Assembly: GCF_000714815.1 (NCBI RefSeq)
Contig: NZ_JMIH01000004.1
Span: 246,731 to 310,730 of the forward strand
Reading direction: 5' to 3'
From: Anditalea andensis
GTDB taxonomy: Bacteria; Bacteroidota; Bacteroidia; Cytophagales; Cyclobacteriaceae
Length of the DNA: 64,000 nt
Below are positions 19,616 through 29,725 of the stretch, piece by piece; the stretch's first letter is position 1, and the number at the start of each line of letters is the position of its first letter. A program made the position numbers and the translations under genes. Below the pieces are notes generated by a model that saw only the letters and a list, made by a program, of their open reading frames with translations, made no database searches and had not been told where the DNA came from.

Positions 19616-19849
19616 GCTTGATAATCGGATCAAATGACTTTCCGTTCCTTTATATATCTTAAATTTCCCTAATAAATAAACAATTAATGTAATTACCAAA
19701 AATTACTGCCAATGTCAAAACAACCACCATCCGCTCTCTGAAAGGTCTTAAGGTTTTTACCTCTTAAATAATAATCTCCCCTACAAACCCATCATTTCAT
19801 GTATAGATTCAAAAAAATTACGAACTTGAAAGATTAATCAAAGTTAAGC

Positions 19850-20533
19850 ATGAAGCATATAAAATTTTTGGGACTGGCCATGGCATTAGCGCTATATTCC
19901 TTACCTACTTTTTCCCAGAACATCGTCAATAATGAAATAGGTGGCTGGATCATGGTTTTTAACAGGATACGTTTCCATGACAAATGGAGTATGCACAATG
20001 AAGTCCAGGACCGGTTTTATGATGTGGCGGGAAGAGGAGAACAGCTGCTCATCAGGACAGGGTTTAATTATCACTATTCAGATAAGTTATGGCTTACTGC
20101 TGGATATGGGTATATAGAAAACTATCCCACTACCGATGCAGGGGGAAGAAAGGTAGTGGAGCACCGGATCTGGCAACAGGGGCTATACTTCCATGCTCTT
20201 GGCAGAGTGGCCCTGGAGCACAGGGGTAGACTGGAACAGCGTTTCGTAGGGGATCGCTACAGGAACAGGATCAGGTACAGGTTATTGGCCACTTTGCCTC
20301 TTAATAAAGTCAGGATGCAGCCTAAGACTGTGTTTTTGGCTGCCTATAATGAAATATTCTTCCATTTTGAAGATCAGCCATATGACCGTAACAGGCTATA
20401 TGGTGCTATAGGTTACCAGTTTACTACCTCCACTCATCTTCAGGCAGGCTATATGGCCCAGAATTTTGCCAATGTGACCAAAGGATATCTCCAGCTTATG
20501 CTTACCTCAAATTTATACCTATTGGGAAAATAA
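19850..20533 (+). CDS. DUF2490 family outer-membrane protein
   Basis: 227 aa with a signal peptide ending TFSQ and a beta-strand-rich body characteristic of DUF2490: NEIGGWIMVFNRIRF, then RTGFNYHYSDKLWLTAGYGY, HRGRLEQRF and a final aromatic strand. Probably a small outer-membrane barrel of unknown function. The NRAMP-like gene begins 16 bp downstream in the same direction, so it may be the first gene of the pxp operon. Whether it helps substrate entry is speculation. Confidence 0.75.
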   Translation: MKHIKFLGLAMALALYSLPTFSQNIVNNEIGGWIMVFNRIRFHDKWSMHNEVQDRFYDVAGRGEQLLIRTGFNYHYSDKLWLTAGYGYIENYPTTDAGGRKVVEHRIWQQGLYFHALGRVALEHRGRLEQRFVGDRYRNRIRYRLLATLPLNKVRMQPKTVFLAAYNEIFFHFEDQPYDRNRLYGAIGYQFTTSTHLQAGYMAQNFANVTKGYLQLMLTSNLYLLGK

Positions 20534-20549
20534 GATATGATCCAGCAAA

Positions 20550-21785
20550 ATGGGTTTTGAGTTCAGAAAAATTAAATATGCGCCTGGTCCAGGTTCTTTA
20601 GTCACTGCGGCCTTTATTGGCCCCGGAACAGTAACGGTCTGTACGCTGGCAGGGGTAAATTATGGACTGGAACTCCTTTGGACCCTGGCACTTTCTGTTA
20701 TAGCAACGGTAATTTTGCAAGAAATGGCAGCAAGGCTTGGGCTGGTCTATAAGAAAGGCCTTGCCTCTATAATAAGAGAGCAATTCCAAAAGCCACTTTC
20801 CAGATACCTAGCTATAGGCTTGGTTATTATGGCTGTTGTCTTTGGTAATGCAGCATATCAGGCCGGCAATATTACCGGTGGCGCCATGGGTGCCGAACTG
20901 ATCTTTGAGCTGCCCCTCATACCCTCTTATGGCTTTGCTATCAATATATTCAGCTTAATGATCGGGCTGCTGTCAGGAGTATTTTTATATGCCGGAAACT
21001 ATAAGCTGGTAGAACGGGTCATGATGGTGCTGGTGGTGATAATGAGCATATCCTTTATCACAGCTGCATTTATGACCAGACCATCTCTTACTGATCTTAT
21101 GCGAGGGTTCTCCCCTACCTTATCTGGTGACAATATGCTTACTATAGTAGCTCTTATAGGGACGACTGTGGTTCCTTACAATCTTTTTCTGCACAGCGCA
21201 CTGGTGGCAGACCGATGGAGCAGGCCTGAAAATCTAAAGTCGGTCAGGCTCGACACCATAGTCAGTATCATTCTGGGCGGATTGATATCTCTGGCCATTT
21301 TGATCACGGCCGCTGCCAGTCAGGCCCAGGAAGTCAACAGTGCTAAAGATCTAGCGTTAAGCCTTACGCCTATGTATGGCCATGCGGCCAAGTATATGAT
21401 AGCCATCGGACTATTTGCTGCAGGAATCACCTCAGCCATGACAGCTCCTTTGGCTGCAGCATTTGTCGTCTGTGGCTGCTTTGGATGGCCACAGCATGTA
21501 AAGTCTGCCCCTATGAGAATCACCATGGGCCTCATACTATTGACCGGATTGGCCCTGGCTTCTTTGGGCATCAGACCTGTAGAACTCATCACATTTGCCC
21601 AATTGACTAATGGTATACTCCTCCCATTGGTGACTGGTTACATTTTGTATTTAGTTAACCAGTACAGTATCTTGGGTAAACATAAGAATAAATGGAGGCA
21701 TAATATATTGGGATTTAGCATATGGATCATTACCTTAATATTGGGAAGCAGAAGTGTGTTAAAAGTACTTGAAGACTGGATATGA
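20550..21785 (+). CDS. NRAMP-like transporter of the YcsG type, without the metal-site motifs
   Basis: 411 aa with about 11 membrane helices and the NRAMP fold. The helix-1 motif, normally DPGN, reads GPGT (residues 24-27). The helix-6 motif, normally MPHN, reads VPYN (208-211), followed by the typical LFLHSALV. The residues that bind transition metals in canonical NRAMP proteins are therefore missing. It overlaps pxpA by 4 bp. In Bacillus the NRAMP-like ycsG sits beside the same genes. Transport of something other than a divalent metal, such as 5-oxoproline, is a plausible inference. Confidence 0.8.
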   Translation: MGFEFRKIKYAPGPGSLVTAAFIGPGTVTVCTLAGVNYGLELLWTLALSVIATVILQEMAARLGLVYKKGLASIIREQFQKPLSRYLAIGLVIMAVVFGNAAYQAGNITGGAMGAELIFELPLIPSYGFAINIFSLMIGLLSGVFLYAGNYKLVERVMMVLVVIMSISFITAAFMTRPSLTDLMRGFSPTLSGDNMLTIVALIGTTVVPYNLFLHSALVADRWSRPENLKSVRLDTIVSIILGGLISLAILITAAASQAQEVNSAKDLALSLTPMYGHAAKYMIAIGLFAAGITSAMTAPLAAAFVVCGCFGWPQHVKSAPMRITMGLILLTGLALASLGIRPVELITFAQLTNGILLPLVTGYILYLVNQYSILGKHKNKWRHNILGFSIWIITLILGSRSVLKVLEDWI

Positions 21786-22504
21786 ATCATATAGACCTTA
21801 ACTGTGATCTGGGAGAAGGGATGGAAACAGATGGACTGATTATGCCCTATCTTACCAGTTGCAACATCTCCTGTGGAGCTCATGCCGGGGATCGGGCAAT
21901 CTTAGCCCAAACACTGATAAAAGCTAAGCAGTACAGTTTAAAAATCGGGGCCCATCCGTCTTACCCTGACAGGGAAAATTTTGGCAGAATGGACATTCCT
22001 ATGTCGCTTGCAGATCTGGAAGAAAGCCTTCTGGACCAATTGCTCGCATTCCAGATGGCTGCGATACAATCAAACGTTACTATCCACCATATCAAACCCC
22101 ATGGAGCCTTATATCATCAGGCAGCCAAAAGCCCAGATACGGCCAAAGTGATCTTAAAGATCATGCAACAGCATTTTCCTCATCTTATCCTATTTGCCCC
22201 ACCTTCCTCAGTCATATCTTTGCTGGCTAAAGAATATGGCATCAGCGTTTGGTCAGAAGCTTTTGCTGACCGAAACTACGCCGATGATCTCAGCCTTATC
22301 CCCAGAAGCCATGCAGAGGCTTTGAAAATGGATATTCTGGACATACTTGCCCATATAGACAATATGATGAACCAGCACCAGGTAGTCACACTGAGTGGTA
22401 AATCACAGCCTATTAAAGCTGATACGATCTGTATCCATGGAGACCACCCCCATGCTGAGTCCATTGCCAAAGCTATCCATCAACACTGGAATGCTAATTT
22501 ATGA
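21782..22504 (+). CDS. pxpA: 5-oxoprolinase subunit A (LamB/YcsF family)
   Basis: Catalytic-type subunit of the ATP-dependent prokaryotic 5-oxoprolinase PxpABC, which opens 5-oxoproline to glutamate in the cytoplasm. It has the family opening DLNCDLGEG, then NISCGAHAGD and IGAHPSYPDRENFGR, then IKPHGALYHQ and a C-terminal ICIHGDHPHA. At 240 aa it is normal length. It overlaps the transporter gene and pxpB by 4 bp each, so the unit is translationally coupled. Confidence 0.93.
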   Translation: MNHIDLNCDLGEGMETDGLIMPYLTSCNISCGAHAGDRAILAQTLIKAKQYSLKIGAHPSYPDRENFGRMDIPMSLADLEESLLDQLLAFQMAAIQSNVTIHHIKPHGALYHQAAKSPDTAKVILKIMQQHFPHLILFAPPSSVISLLAKEYGISVWSEAFADRNYADDLSLIPRSHAEALKMDILDILAHIDNMMNQHQVVTLSGKSQPIKADTICIHGDHPHAESIAKAIHQHWNANL

Positions 22505-23199
22505 TCAGTTTTTATTGTATATCACCATATATCCTGGAAATATCATGGAAACCTAATGTCAACGACCAGACGCTGTATGAGATACTGGCATTTCAAAAAG
22601 TACTGAGCAAAGTTTATAAAGATGATCTAAAAGACTGCGCCAGTGGATACCATAGTCTCTCACTGCATTTCAGGTATGCCTATGACCGATCAGTGGTACT
22701 GCCGCAACTATCAAAGCTTTATGAAATACTGGATGTACCCGACCACATGAAGGTTGCCTGCTGGCCTATACCTGTCTATTATAATGGAAAAGACCTAAAT
22801 AGTCTATCCTCTGCATTACGGTTATCTATAAAGGAAATTATATCATTACATACCATGCAGGAATACCGTGTTCATTTTTACGGCTTCATGCCTGGATTCC
22901 TTTACTTAGGAGGTCTGCATCATAGCCTTCATCACCCTAGGAAGCAAAATCCAGATGCCATGGTGCCCCCAGGTGCTGTAGCCATAGGAGGAGCACAAAC
23001 CGGCATCTATCCTCTGGAGAGTCCAGGCGGCTGGCATATCATAGGAAGCTGCCCCATAAAAATTTTTGATCCAAAAAAGTATCCCTTGGTAAGGATAAAT
23101 ACGGGTGATAAAGTCCGATTTTATCCAATAGACGAATATGAATATGAGAAAATAAAAAATCAGAACACAGGGTTAATTCCTGATACCGCTAATGGCTAG
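22501..23199 (+). CDS. pxpB: 5-oxoprolinase subunit B (KipI family)
   Basis: 232 aa with the AHS1 domain: FYGFMPGFLYLGGL near residues 122-135, then PGAVAIGGAQTGIYPLESPG and a C-terminal GDKVRFYPI. In Bacillus the homologue KipI was first described as a sporulation kinase inhibitor; the general role is subunit B of 5-oxoprolinase together with A and C. It overlaps pxpA by 4 bp and pxpC by 8 bp. Confidence 0.92.
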   Translation: MISFYCISPYILEISWKPNVNDQTLYEILAFQKVLSKVYKDDLKDCASGYHSLSLHFRYAYDRSVVLPQLSKLYEILDVPDHMKVACWPIPVYYNGKDLNSLSSALRLSIKEIISLHTMQEYRVHFYGFMPGFLYLGGLHHSLHHPRKQNPDAMVPPGAVAIGGAQTGIYPLESPGGWHIIGSCPIKIFDPKKYPLVRINTGDKVRFYPIDEYEYEKIKNQNTGLIPDTANG

Positions 23200-24055
23200 G
23201 GTCACCTTACTCCAACCAGGTCTATTTACCAGTATCCAGGATACTGGCAGGTATGGATTCTCCAGCTTGGGAGTTCCTTCAGCAGGTGCTATGGACCAGT
23301 ATGCTCATTCGATGGCCAACCTCCTGCTGGGAAATCCTGCGGAGGCAGCCTGTTTAGAAATCACCCAATCAGGACCTGTGCTGGAATTTTCTGATGAAAC
23401 CATCGTTTTATTCTCGGGTGCCATCACTCCTGTATCTTTAAATAAAGGAGCATGGAAGCAGGCAAATCACCATTGGCTTTCTATATCAAAAGGAGATGTG
23501 CTGCAGATAGGGTATTTAAAGCATGGTTTGAGATCTTATATGGCTATCAAGGGAGGCTTTTATTCTGAATTTATCTTGAGAAGCAGGAGTCAATCCAAAG
23601 GCATAACCCCCCATGAACGGCTCCTAAAATTTGATACCGTATCATACGATTCAAATCCCCTTCCCGTCACCTTTCCCACCACACGCGTAAAACCTGCATA
23701 TCCTTGGATAAACGATAGCCCTATTGACGTATATCCGGGGCCCGAGTTTTCCTTATTAAATGAAGAAGTTCAAGGTCAAATATTTCAAAATAGGTATACC
23801 ATATCCCTGCACAGCAACAGAATGGCGATCATCCTAGAGGAAAGGTTACCTAATCATTTACCCCAAATACTCACACACCCTGTTTTCCCAGGCACGGTGC
23901 AATTGACCCCTGCTGGAAAATTAATCCTGCTAATGAGAGACGCCCAGGTGACAGGAGGCTATCCGCGTATCTTTCAAATCAAGGAAGAGCATCTTAATTA
24001 CCTTGGGCAAATGTCCATAGGTGCTACGTTTAGATTTAGTCTGAAGACATTCTAA
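23192..24055 (+). CDS. pxpC: 5-oxoprolinase subunit C (KipA family)
   Basis: 287 aa with the AHS2 domain: LLQPGLFTSIQDTGRYGF at the N-terminus, PSAGAMDQYAHSMANLLLGN after it, YMAIKGGF in the middle, and VTGGYPRIFQI near the C-terminus. Last gene of the pxp operon, overlapping pxpB. It ends in a 4-bp convergent overlap with the WYL regulator gene. Confidence 0.92.
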   Translation: MARVTLLQPGLFTSIQDTGRYGFSSLGVPSAGAMDQYAHSMANLLLGNPAEAACLEITQSGPVLEFSDETIVLFSGAITPVSLNKGAWKQANHHWLSISKGDVLQIGYLKHGLRSYMAIKGGFYSEFILRSRSQSKGITPHERLLKFDTVSYDSNPLPVTFPTTRVKPAYPWINDSPIDVYPGPEFSLLNEEVQGQIFQNRYTISLHSNRMAIILEERLPNHLPQILTHPVFPGTVQLTPAGKLILLMRDAQVTGGYPRIFQIKEEHLNYLGQMSIGATFRFSLKTF

Positions 24056-24975
24056 AACCTTTGTTTAGTCAGCTGCTCATTTAAAAATGCCTTTAATTCA
24101 TCGCCTTCCATTACCTGCACCTCCCCAGGCAATCCTAATATAAACCTGGATATACCTGGAAATTCCGCTATATCATGTTCAAAATAATAAAACTGCCTAT
24201 GGGCCGTCGTGGTAAACGGCCTGGCTTCTGGGTATTCCTCGATCAATAGTTGATATGCTTTTTTAGAGAGTTTAAGTTTTACATGATATTTGGCAGTACC
24301 AGAAAAACCAAAAAATTCATCTCCATACCCGATGTGCAGACTTTCGTATTGATGCTTTTTACTCGTCACTTCGAGCTCACTGATCCTTTCTAGTTTGAAC
24401 TTTTTCATAGATTTGGTTTCGACCTCAAAGGCATGTATGTATTCATAATCCTTTGAAAAGCCCACAGGCTCTATCCTCCTGTTTTTCTCCGAATCACTGT
24501 TCAAAGAATAATAATCTATCAACACCACCTGATATTTACGCTTTACAGCCTCAGCCAGTTCATCTACGAACACCCCGAGCTTGGCATTGAATATTCTTTG
24601 GGCACCCAGTTCCAATGGTGAGCGGGCAATGACTTTCTTCAAAATAGATTCTTTGAGTAGATTTTTTTTACCGGATTTTGAGATGGCCTGGGCCAAAAAT
24701 GCAGATTCTTCCTCTGTAAAGGTACCATAAAAGGAATCTGTCAAACTATCCGTTCTATCCACTATTCTGAATTTACCAAACTGTTTCTCGATCTGAAATC
24801 CTAGAGCTTCCAAAAGATTAAAATAGCGGTAAACAGTACGGGGATCGGTATCAAGTGATTCACCTAATCTTTTGACTGACTTTCCGGCATTAGTCTTTAA
24901 TAAATTGATGAGTTTAAATACTCTTAGGATCTTCTGCTGCTCTATCTGGTTTTCCTTTGCCATATCATATTGCAT
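24052..24975 (-). CDS. HTH and WYL domain transcriptional regulator
   Basis: 307 aa. The N-terminal winged helix (about 15-70) includes VKRLGESLDTDPRTVYRYFN. A central linker follows, then a C-terminal ligand-binding part resembling WYL domains (about 140-225: KYQVVLIDYYSLNSDSEKN, then RIEPVGFSKDYEYIHAF). Such proteins respond to nucleic acids or small effectors. It converges on pxpC, so it is not in the pxp operon; a regulatory link is possible but unsupported. M5 is an alternative start. Confidence 0.8.
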   Translation of the reverse strand: MQYDMAKENQIEQQKILRVFKLINLLKTNAGKSVKRLGESLDTDPRTVYRYFNLLEALGFQIEKQFGKFRIVDRTDSLTDSFYGTFTEEESAFLAQAISKSGKKNLLKESILKKVIARSPLELGAQRIFNAKLGVFVDELAEAVKRKYQVVLIDYYSLNSDSEKNRRIEPVGFSKDYEYIHAFEVETKSMKKFKLERISELEVTSKKHQYESLHIGYGDEFFGFSGTAKYHVKLKLSKKAYQLLIEEYPEARPFTTTAHRQFYYFEHDIAEFPGISRFILGLPGEVQVMEGDELKAFLNEQLTKQRF

Positions 24976-25277
24976 TTAGGCATCTAAGATAATATTAATA
25001 TGGATAACCATTATTTTTTTGACACATATAGTCAAAATACAAGAATTTAAAGTACGCCTTCAGATATTTGGTTATAAAAAATGAATCCGGCAGGAGGCAA
25101 ACTTCATCCATTGCCTGTCATAAATGTCCATTTAGGGCGTTATCCATGAGAGATCCTCACAAATAAGGTCCCCGGGTCGGGAACTACTTTACCCCGCTAC
25201 GTTTCTGCTTATTAATTTTAAAAAAATATAACCAGTTTAAGCCATATGCAAATGACAAACAGCACCCTTTTATGCTG
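24976..25277. other. Intergenic region, 302 bp
   Basis: Upstream of the WYL regulator and downstream of a minus-strand gene. An AT-rich stretch is followed by a more GC-rich block at about 25080-25205. That block has short self-complementary pieces (GGCAGGAGGCAA / TTGCCTGTC, and CCCCGGG). It could be a leader, a decayed element or a small RNA. No coding frame was found. Confidence 0.3.
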
Positions 25278-25829
25278 TCAATATTTCCTGTTCAATATTT
25301 CGGTAAGTATCACGGCATCGCGTACACTTTCAGGACTTTTAAGCAGATGGCCGTATTTGTTTTTTCCGCCATACTCCTCAGCTACGTCCTCTACTTCTCC
25401 CAATATTTTTTCATCGGAATCCAGGTCTATCTGATCATCCAGTTTGACTAATGGCTTCCTGTCATAGTTTTTCAGACTTCCTTCAGCATCATCATAATAT
25501 TTATTTGGAACAGACCTCGCAGGTTCAGGTTGCTTATAGGCAGGTTTTTCTTCCCAGGGCTCATAGTTGGTCTCAAAGGTATCTTCCTTTCGATCCTGAT
25601 ACTTATGATCTGCCACGTCCCCCTGGCCAGCATGTTCTATATCCCTTTCCCGTTCATGCTGTTCCCTGCGTATATCGCGCAGCATATCTTCAAATGAGGC
25701 AGGTCTTTTTTCTCCCGCTTCCTCCCCTTCATATCTCTCTTCCTGCTCAGGCGCATTTTTCTTCTTAAATGCAGTGAAGATAAAATAGATGATAACTAAA
25801 ACTATATATACTATTGTTCCTATATCCAC
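25278..25829 (-). CDS. Single-helix membrane protein with charged tail, function unknown
   Basis: 183 aa. One N-terminal membrane helix (IVYIVLVIIYFIFTAFKKK, residues 6-24) is followed by about 120 highly charged, probably disordered residues. A more ordered end (KYGHLLKSPESVRDAVILTE, then ILNRKY) follows. This architecture is common among small Bacteroidota proteins with no assigned role. It is divergent from smc across 242 bp. Confidence 0.6.
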   Translation of the reverse strand: MDIGTIVYIVLVIIYFIFTAFKKKNAPEQEERYEGEEAGEKRPASFEDMLRDIRREQHERERDIEHAGQGDVADHKYQDRKEDTFETNYEPWEEKPAYKQPEPARSVPNKYYDDAEGSLKNYDRKPLVKLDDQIDLDSDEKILGEVEDVAEEYGGKNKYGHLLKSPESVRDAVILTEILNRKY

Positions 25830-26011
25830 GGTGTCTTATTTGTTTGTCTGCTCTAATGTAGACATTTTTCTTTTCTAATAGAAAAGTAAATAGAGGCCAA
25901 ATAGTTTCAGATTTAAAATTAAAGGTTGATTTTCAGCTGTTAGAAGAAGCCATTTTAAGGGCTGAATATTCAGAAAGGTAGCGTAAATAGAGGATTCCTC
26001 ACCCCTGCAAC

Positions 26012-26041
26012 TTGTCTATTAGGGATATCTGCTTAATTTTG
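26012..26041 (+). promoter_or_regulatory. Bacteroidota-type promoter for smc
   Basis: TTG at 26012-26014 and TAATTTTG at 26034-26041, separated by exactly 19 bases. This matches the -33 TTG / -7 TAnnTTTG pattern used by the Bacteroidota primary sigma factor. The smc ATG is 30 bases further on. Confidence 0.65.
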
Positions 26042-26071
26042 TTGGTATTTCGTTGATTAGATTATATTTAT

Positions 26072-29000
26072 ATGCAGCTCAGCAAGCTTGAGATTAAAGG
26101 CTTTAAAAGTTTTGGGGACAGGGTGGTGATCCATTTTGATAAAGGCATCACCGGAATAGTAGGTCCAAACGGCTGCGGTAAATCCAATGTAGTCGATGCT
26201 ATACGCTGGGTGCTGGGGGAGCAAAAGACACGTATGCTCCGTTCGGACAAAATGGAAAATGTGATTTTCAACGGCACCAAAAACCGTAAACCTACCAATC
26301 TGGCTGAGGTTTCCCTGACTTTTGAAAACAATAAAAACCTGCTTCCTACTGAGTACACACAGGTCACCATCACCCGCCGCTATTATAGATCCGGAGAAAG
26401 TGAATACCTCCTGAACGGCATCACCTGTAGGCTTAAAGATATCACCAACCTCTTTATGGATACCGGCATCAATTCTAACAGCTACGCCATCATAGAGCTG
26501 AAGATGATCGATGAACTGCTGAATGATAAAAACAACAGCCGACGGGATCTTTTCGAGGAAGCGGCCGGCATATCTAAATTTAAGACACGTAAAAAAGAAA
26601 CCCTACGCAAACTCGAAGATACAGATGGCGACTTGTCCAGAGTCGAAGATGTGCTTTTTGAAATTGAGAAAAATCTGAAGCAACTGGAAAAACAGGCCAA
26701 GCAGACCGAAAAATATTTTACTGTAAAAAAAGAGTATAAAGCAGCAAGTATTGCCCTGGCTAAAAAGAGCGTGAACAAACACACCACTGCGCTGGTCCAA
26801 ATGTCCGCCAGCATCACACAGGAACAGGACAGGAAACTCAGCCTTAACGCTAAAGTAGCTGAACAGGAAGCCCTGCTTGAAAAAAACAAAAATGAGCTCC
26901 TCCTAAAAGAAAAACTACTTTCGGCCAGACAGCGGTCGCTCAACGAGCAGGTAAATAAAATCAGACAGTTTGAAAGTGATAAAAAAATCAAAAATGAAAG
27001 GCTGAGATTTCTCGAAGACCGTGGACAAAAGCTCCGCGAACAGATAGATCTGGACAGAAAAAGCAATGACAGGGCGGGATTCAGTATTCGCTCTCTGCAA
27101 CAGGAGAAAGAATCAGCAGAAAAACTCCTAAGAGAAAAGGAATTTGTAGTGGATAATCTGAAGACTGAGCTTCAGGAACAAAAAGATACCTATGCCCTAT
27201 CCCAAGAGCGGCAAAAGGTACTGAACAAAGAATTTACCAGTAGAAAAGAAACGATATATCAACTTTCCAAAGACCTGGAAATAAAGCAAATCCAACTTTC
27301 TACTTTAAAACAAGAGCTGGAAAAAACAGCTACAGATGATGACAATCAGGAAGCAAACCTGGCTGAGTTTGAAGAAAAAGTGGTGCTGCTAAAAGAGGAA
27401 CTGGACCTAAGGACAGATGCGCTCCATGAGCTGAAAAAAAAGGAAGAAGATCAGCTTGCCAGGATAGAAGAGGCTGTGCACACTATCGACCTGATCAAAG
27501 ATGAAGTAACCCAATCCAGCAGAAAACTGGATGCAAAGCAAAACGAGTACAACCTCACCAAATCGCTGGTGGAAAATCTGGAAGGATTTCCTGAGGCCAT
27601 AAAATTCCTGAAAAAAAACAGTTCATGGGGAAAAGACACCCCACTGCTATCTGATATACTCACTACTGAAGAGAAATATAGGGTGGCCATAGAGAATTTT
27701 TTGGAAGGTTATATGAACTACTATGTAGTAGAAACAGAAGCCCAGGCCATTGCTGCCGTAAACCTGCTCAGCGATGCTGCCAGGGGTAAGGCGAATTTTT
27801 TCATATTGGAACATTTTGAGAGATTTCAGCCTTCTGTCACCAAATTATTTCCCAATGTCATCGCTGCCACAGAAATCATAGAATACGATCTAAAATACAG
27901 TAAACTGATCAGTTTCATACTGGATGACGTATATATCATCAAAGGTGAATACAGAGATATCCCACTAGATCATACTTCAGTCTTCATCACCGAAAGCGGT
28001 AAATTGACCAAAAGAAAATTCAGCATATCCGGCGGATCAGTAGGTCTATTTGAGGGCAAAAGAATAGGACGTGCAAAAAATCTGGAAAAACTGGAAAAAG
28101 ACATCAAGGAACTCAATAAAAAAGTAAGCCAGACGCGATCAGATCTGGACAGAAAAATGGGTGACCTGATGAAATTAAAGGAAGTATCCCATAAATCGCA
28201 AATCGAGGTCCTGCAAAATGAAATAAATGAATACAACCAACAATATATCTCGGTAAGGACCAAAAAGGAACAACTATTTGAACTGCTTTCTACAAATGCC
28301 AATAAACGGGAAGATATACTGATCAGAATAGATTCCTTATCAGAAGAAGTAGCCGAACTGCTCCCGTCTTTGGATGCCAGCAAATCCGGATTCTCAGAAC
28401 TGGAATATGAGTTGGAGGAGATCAATGAAAATCTCCAGGTGGAGAGTGAAAGTGTCTCTTTAAAATCCAATCTGTTCAATCAGGAAAACATACTTTACCA
28501 TCAGCATATCAACAAGGTAAACAGCCTGGAGCAGGAAATTGATTTTAAGCAAAATGCTTTTGAAACCAGTAAAGAAAGAATAGAAAAATCCCAGCATGAA
28601 CTATCCGGCATAGAGCAGGAGGTGAAGAACCTTTTAGACAATAACGAGATAAAAGATGACGAACTGATCGAACTCTACACTGAAAAAGAACAGATAGAAA
28701 TCGGGGTCAATGAAGCTGAAAAAGCTTATTATGCCTACCGTGGCAATATAGACGAAATCGAAAAAGCACTGCGGGAGATCCAAAAACAAAAAGAACACAT
28801 CGACACGATCATCATGGAACTGCAGCAATCCCTCAATGAGGTAAAGCTTAAGCTCTCCGGAATGAAAGAAAGACTGAGTGTGGAGTTTGAAATCGATCTG
28901 GATACCCTGATGGAAGAAGATCCGGAAATCTCGCCTGAATATGCTGATTGGGACGACCACCAGTTACGCACAGAGGTAGCTAAAGCCAAAGAAAAATTGG

Positions 29001-29611
29001 ACAAAATAGGCCCCATCAATCCTATGGCAATGGAAGCGTATAATGAGATCAAAGAACGACACACATTTATCACTGAGCAGAAAGAAGATCTAATAAAAGC
29101 TAAAAACTCTTTATTAGAGACCATTAAGGAAATAGATCAGGTAGCCAAAACCACCTTTATGGATGCTTTCGATAAAATAAAAGAAAATTTCATCAAGGTA
29201 TTCAGGTCACTCTTTACGGCCGAAGATGATTGTGATCTTAAACTGACTGATCCTACCAATCCTTTGGAAAGCACCATAGAAATCATGGCCAAACCAAAGG
29301 GAAAACGTCCCCTGACTATCAACCAACTATCGGGAGGTGAGAAAACACTGACAGCTACTTCCCTATTATTTGCCATATATCTATTAAAGCCAGCCCCATT
29401 CTGTATTTTCGATGAAGTGGATGCCCCCTTGGATGATGCCAATATAGACAAATTCAACAACATCATACAGACCTTTTCATCAGAATCCCAGTTCATCATC
29501 GTCACTCATAACAAGCGGACCATGGCGAGCACCGATATCATATATGGCATCACCATGATAGAAGCCGGTGTGTCCAGGGTCGTACCGGTAGACCTCCGCG
29601 AACTAGTTTGA
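26072..29611 (+). CDS. smc: Chromosome segregation ATPase SMC
   Basis: 1179 aa condensin subunit. Walker A is GPNGCGKSN at residues 31-39. Long coiled coils (about 170-500 and 670-1020) flank a hinge (about 510-650). The ABC signature LSGGEKTLTATS starts near 1086, and Walker B CIFDEVDAPLDDAN near 1111. It compacts and segregates the chromosome with ScpA and ScpB, which are not encoded nearby. Full length with no visible damage. Confidence 0.96.
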   Translation: MQLSKLEIKGFKSFGDRVVIHFDKGITGIVGPNGCGKSNVVDAIRWVLGEQKTRMLRSDKMENVIFNGTKNRKPTNLAEVSLTFENNKNLLPTEYTQVTITRRYYRSGESEYLLNGITCRLKDITNLFMDTGINSNSYAIIELKMIDELLNDKNNSRRDLFEEAAGISKFKTRKKETLRKLEDTDGDLSRVEDVLFEIEKNLKQLEKQAKQTEKYFTVKKEYKAASIALAKKSVNKHTTALVQMSASITQEQDRKLSLNAKVAEQEALLEKNKNELLLKEKLLSARQRSLNEQVNKIRQFESDKKIKNERLRFLEDRGQKLREQIDLDRKSNDRAGFSIRSLQQEKESAEKLLREKEFVVDNLKTELQEQKDTYALSQERQKVLNKEFTSRKETIYQLSKDLEIKQIQLSTLKQELEKTATDDDNQEANLAEFEEKVVLLKEELDLRTDALHELKKKEEDQLARIEEAVHTIDLIKDEVTQSSRKLDAKQNEYNLTKSLVENLEGFPEAIKFLKKNSSWGKDTPLLSDILTTEEKYRVAIENFLEGYMNYYVVETEAQAIAAVNLLSDAARGKANFFILEHFERFQPSVTKLFPNVIAATEIIEYDLKYSKLISFILDDVYIIKGEYRDIPLDHTSVFITESGKLTKRKFSISGGSVGLFEGKRIGRAKNLEKLEKDIKELNKKVSQTRSDLDRKMGDLMKLKEVSHKSQIEVLQNEINEYNQQYISVRTKKEQLFELLSTNANKREDILIRIDSLSEEVAELLPSLDASKSGFSELEYELEEINENLQVESESVSLKSNLFNQENILYHQHINKVNSLEQEIDFKQNAFETSKERIEKSQHELSGIEQEVKNLLDNNEIKDDELIELYTEKEQIEIGVNEAEKAYYAYRGNIDEIEKALREIQKQKEHIDTIIMELQQSLNEVKLKLSGMKERLSVEFEIDLDTLMEEDPEISPEYADWDDHQLRTEVAKAKEKLDKIGPINPMAMEAYNEIKERHTFITEQKEDLIKAKNSLLETIKEIDQVAKTTFMDAFDKIKENFIKVFRSLFTAEDDCDLKLTDPTNPLESTIEIMAKPKGKRPLTINQLSGGEKTLTATSLLFAIYLLKPAPFCIFDEVDAPLDDANIDKFNNIIQTFSSESQFIIVTHNKRTMASTDIIYGITMIEAGVSRVVPVDLRELV

Positions 29612-29725
29612 TCAGTAACTTAAAATATATTATTATAAGTGACTTAAAAGTTTGGATGGTCTGATAATTGCTAATTGCATATAATATATAATTTTTATAA
29701 ACTATAATATAATAGCAATACATAG

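Noticed and set aside
25080..25205. GC-richer block that might be a tRNA or small RNA
   Set aside because: No cloverleaf could be drawn and no known RNA was recognised.
28634..28960. Long minus-strand frames inside smc
   Set aside because: Coiled-coil coding sequence often leaves the opposite strand open; these are shadows.
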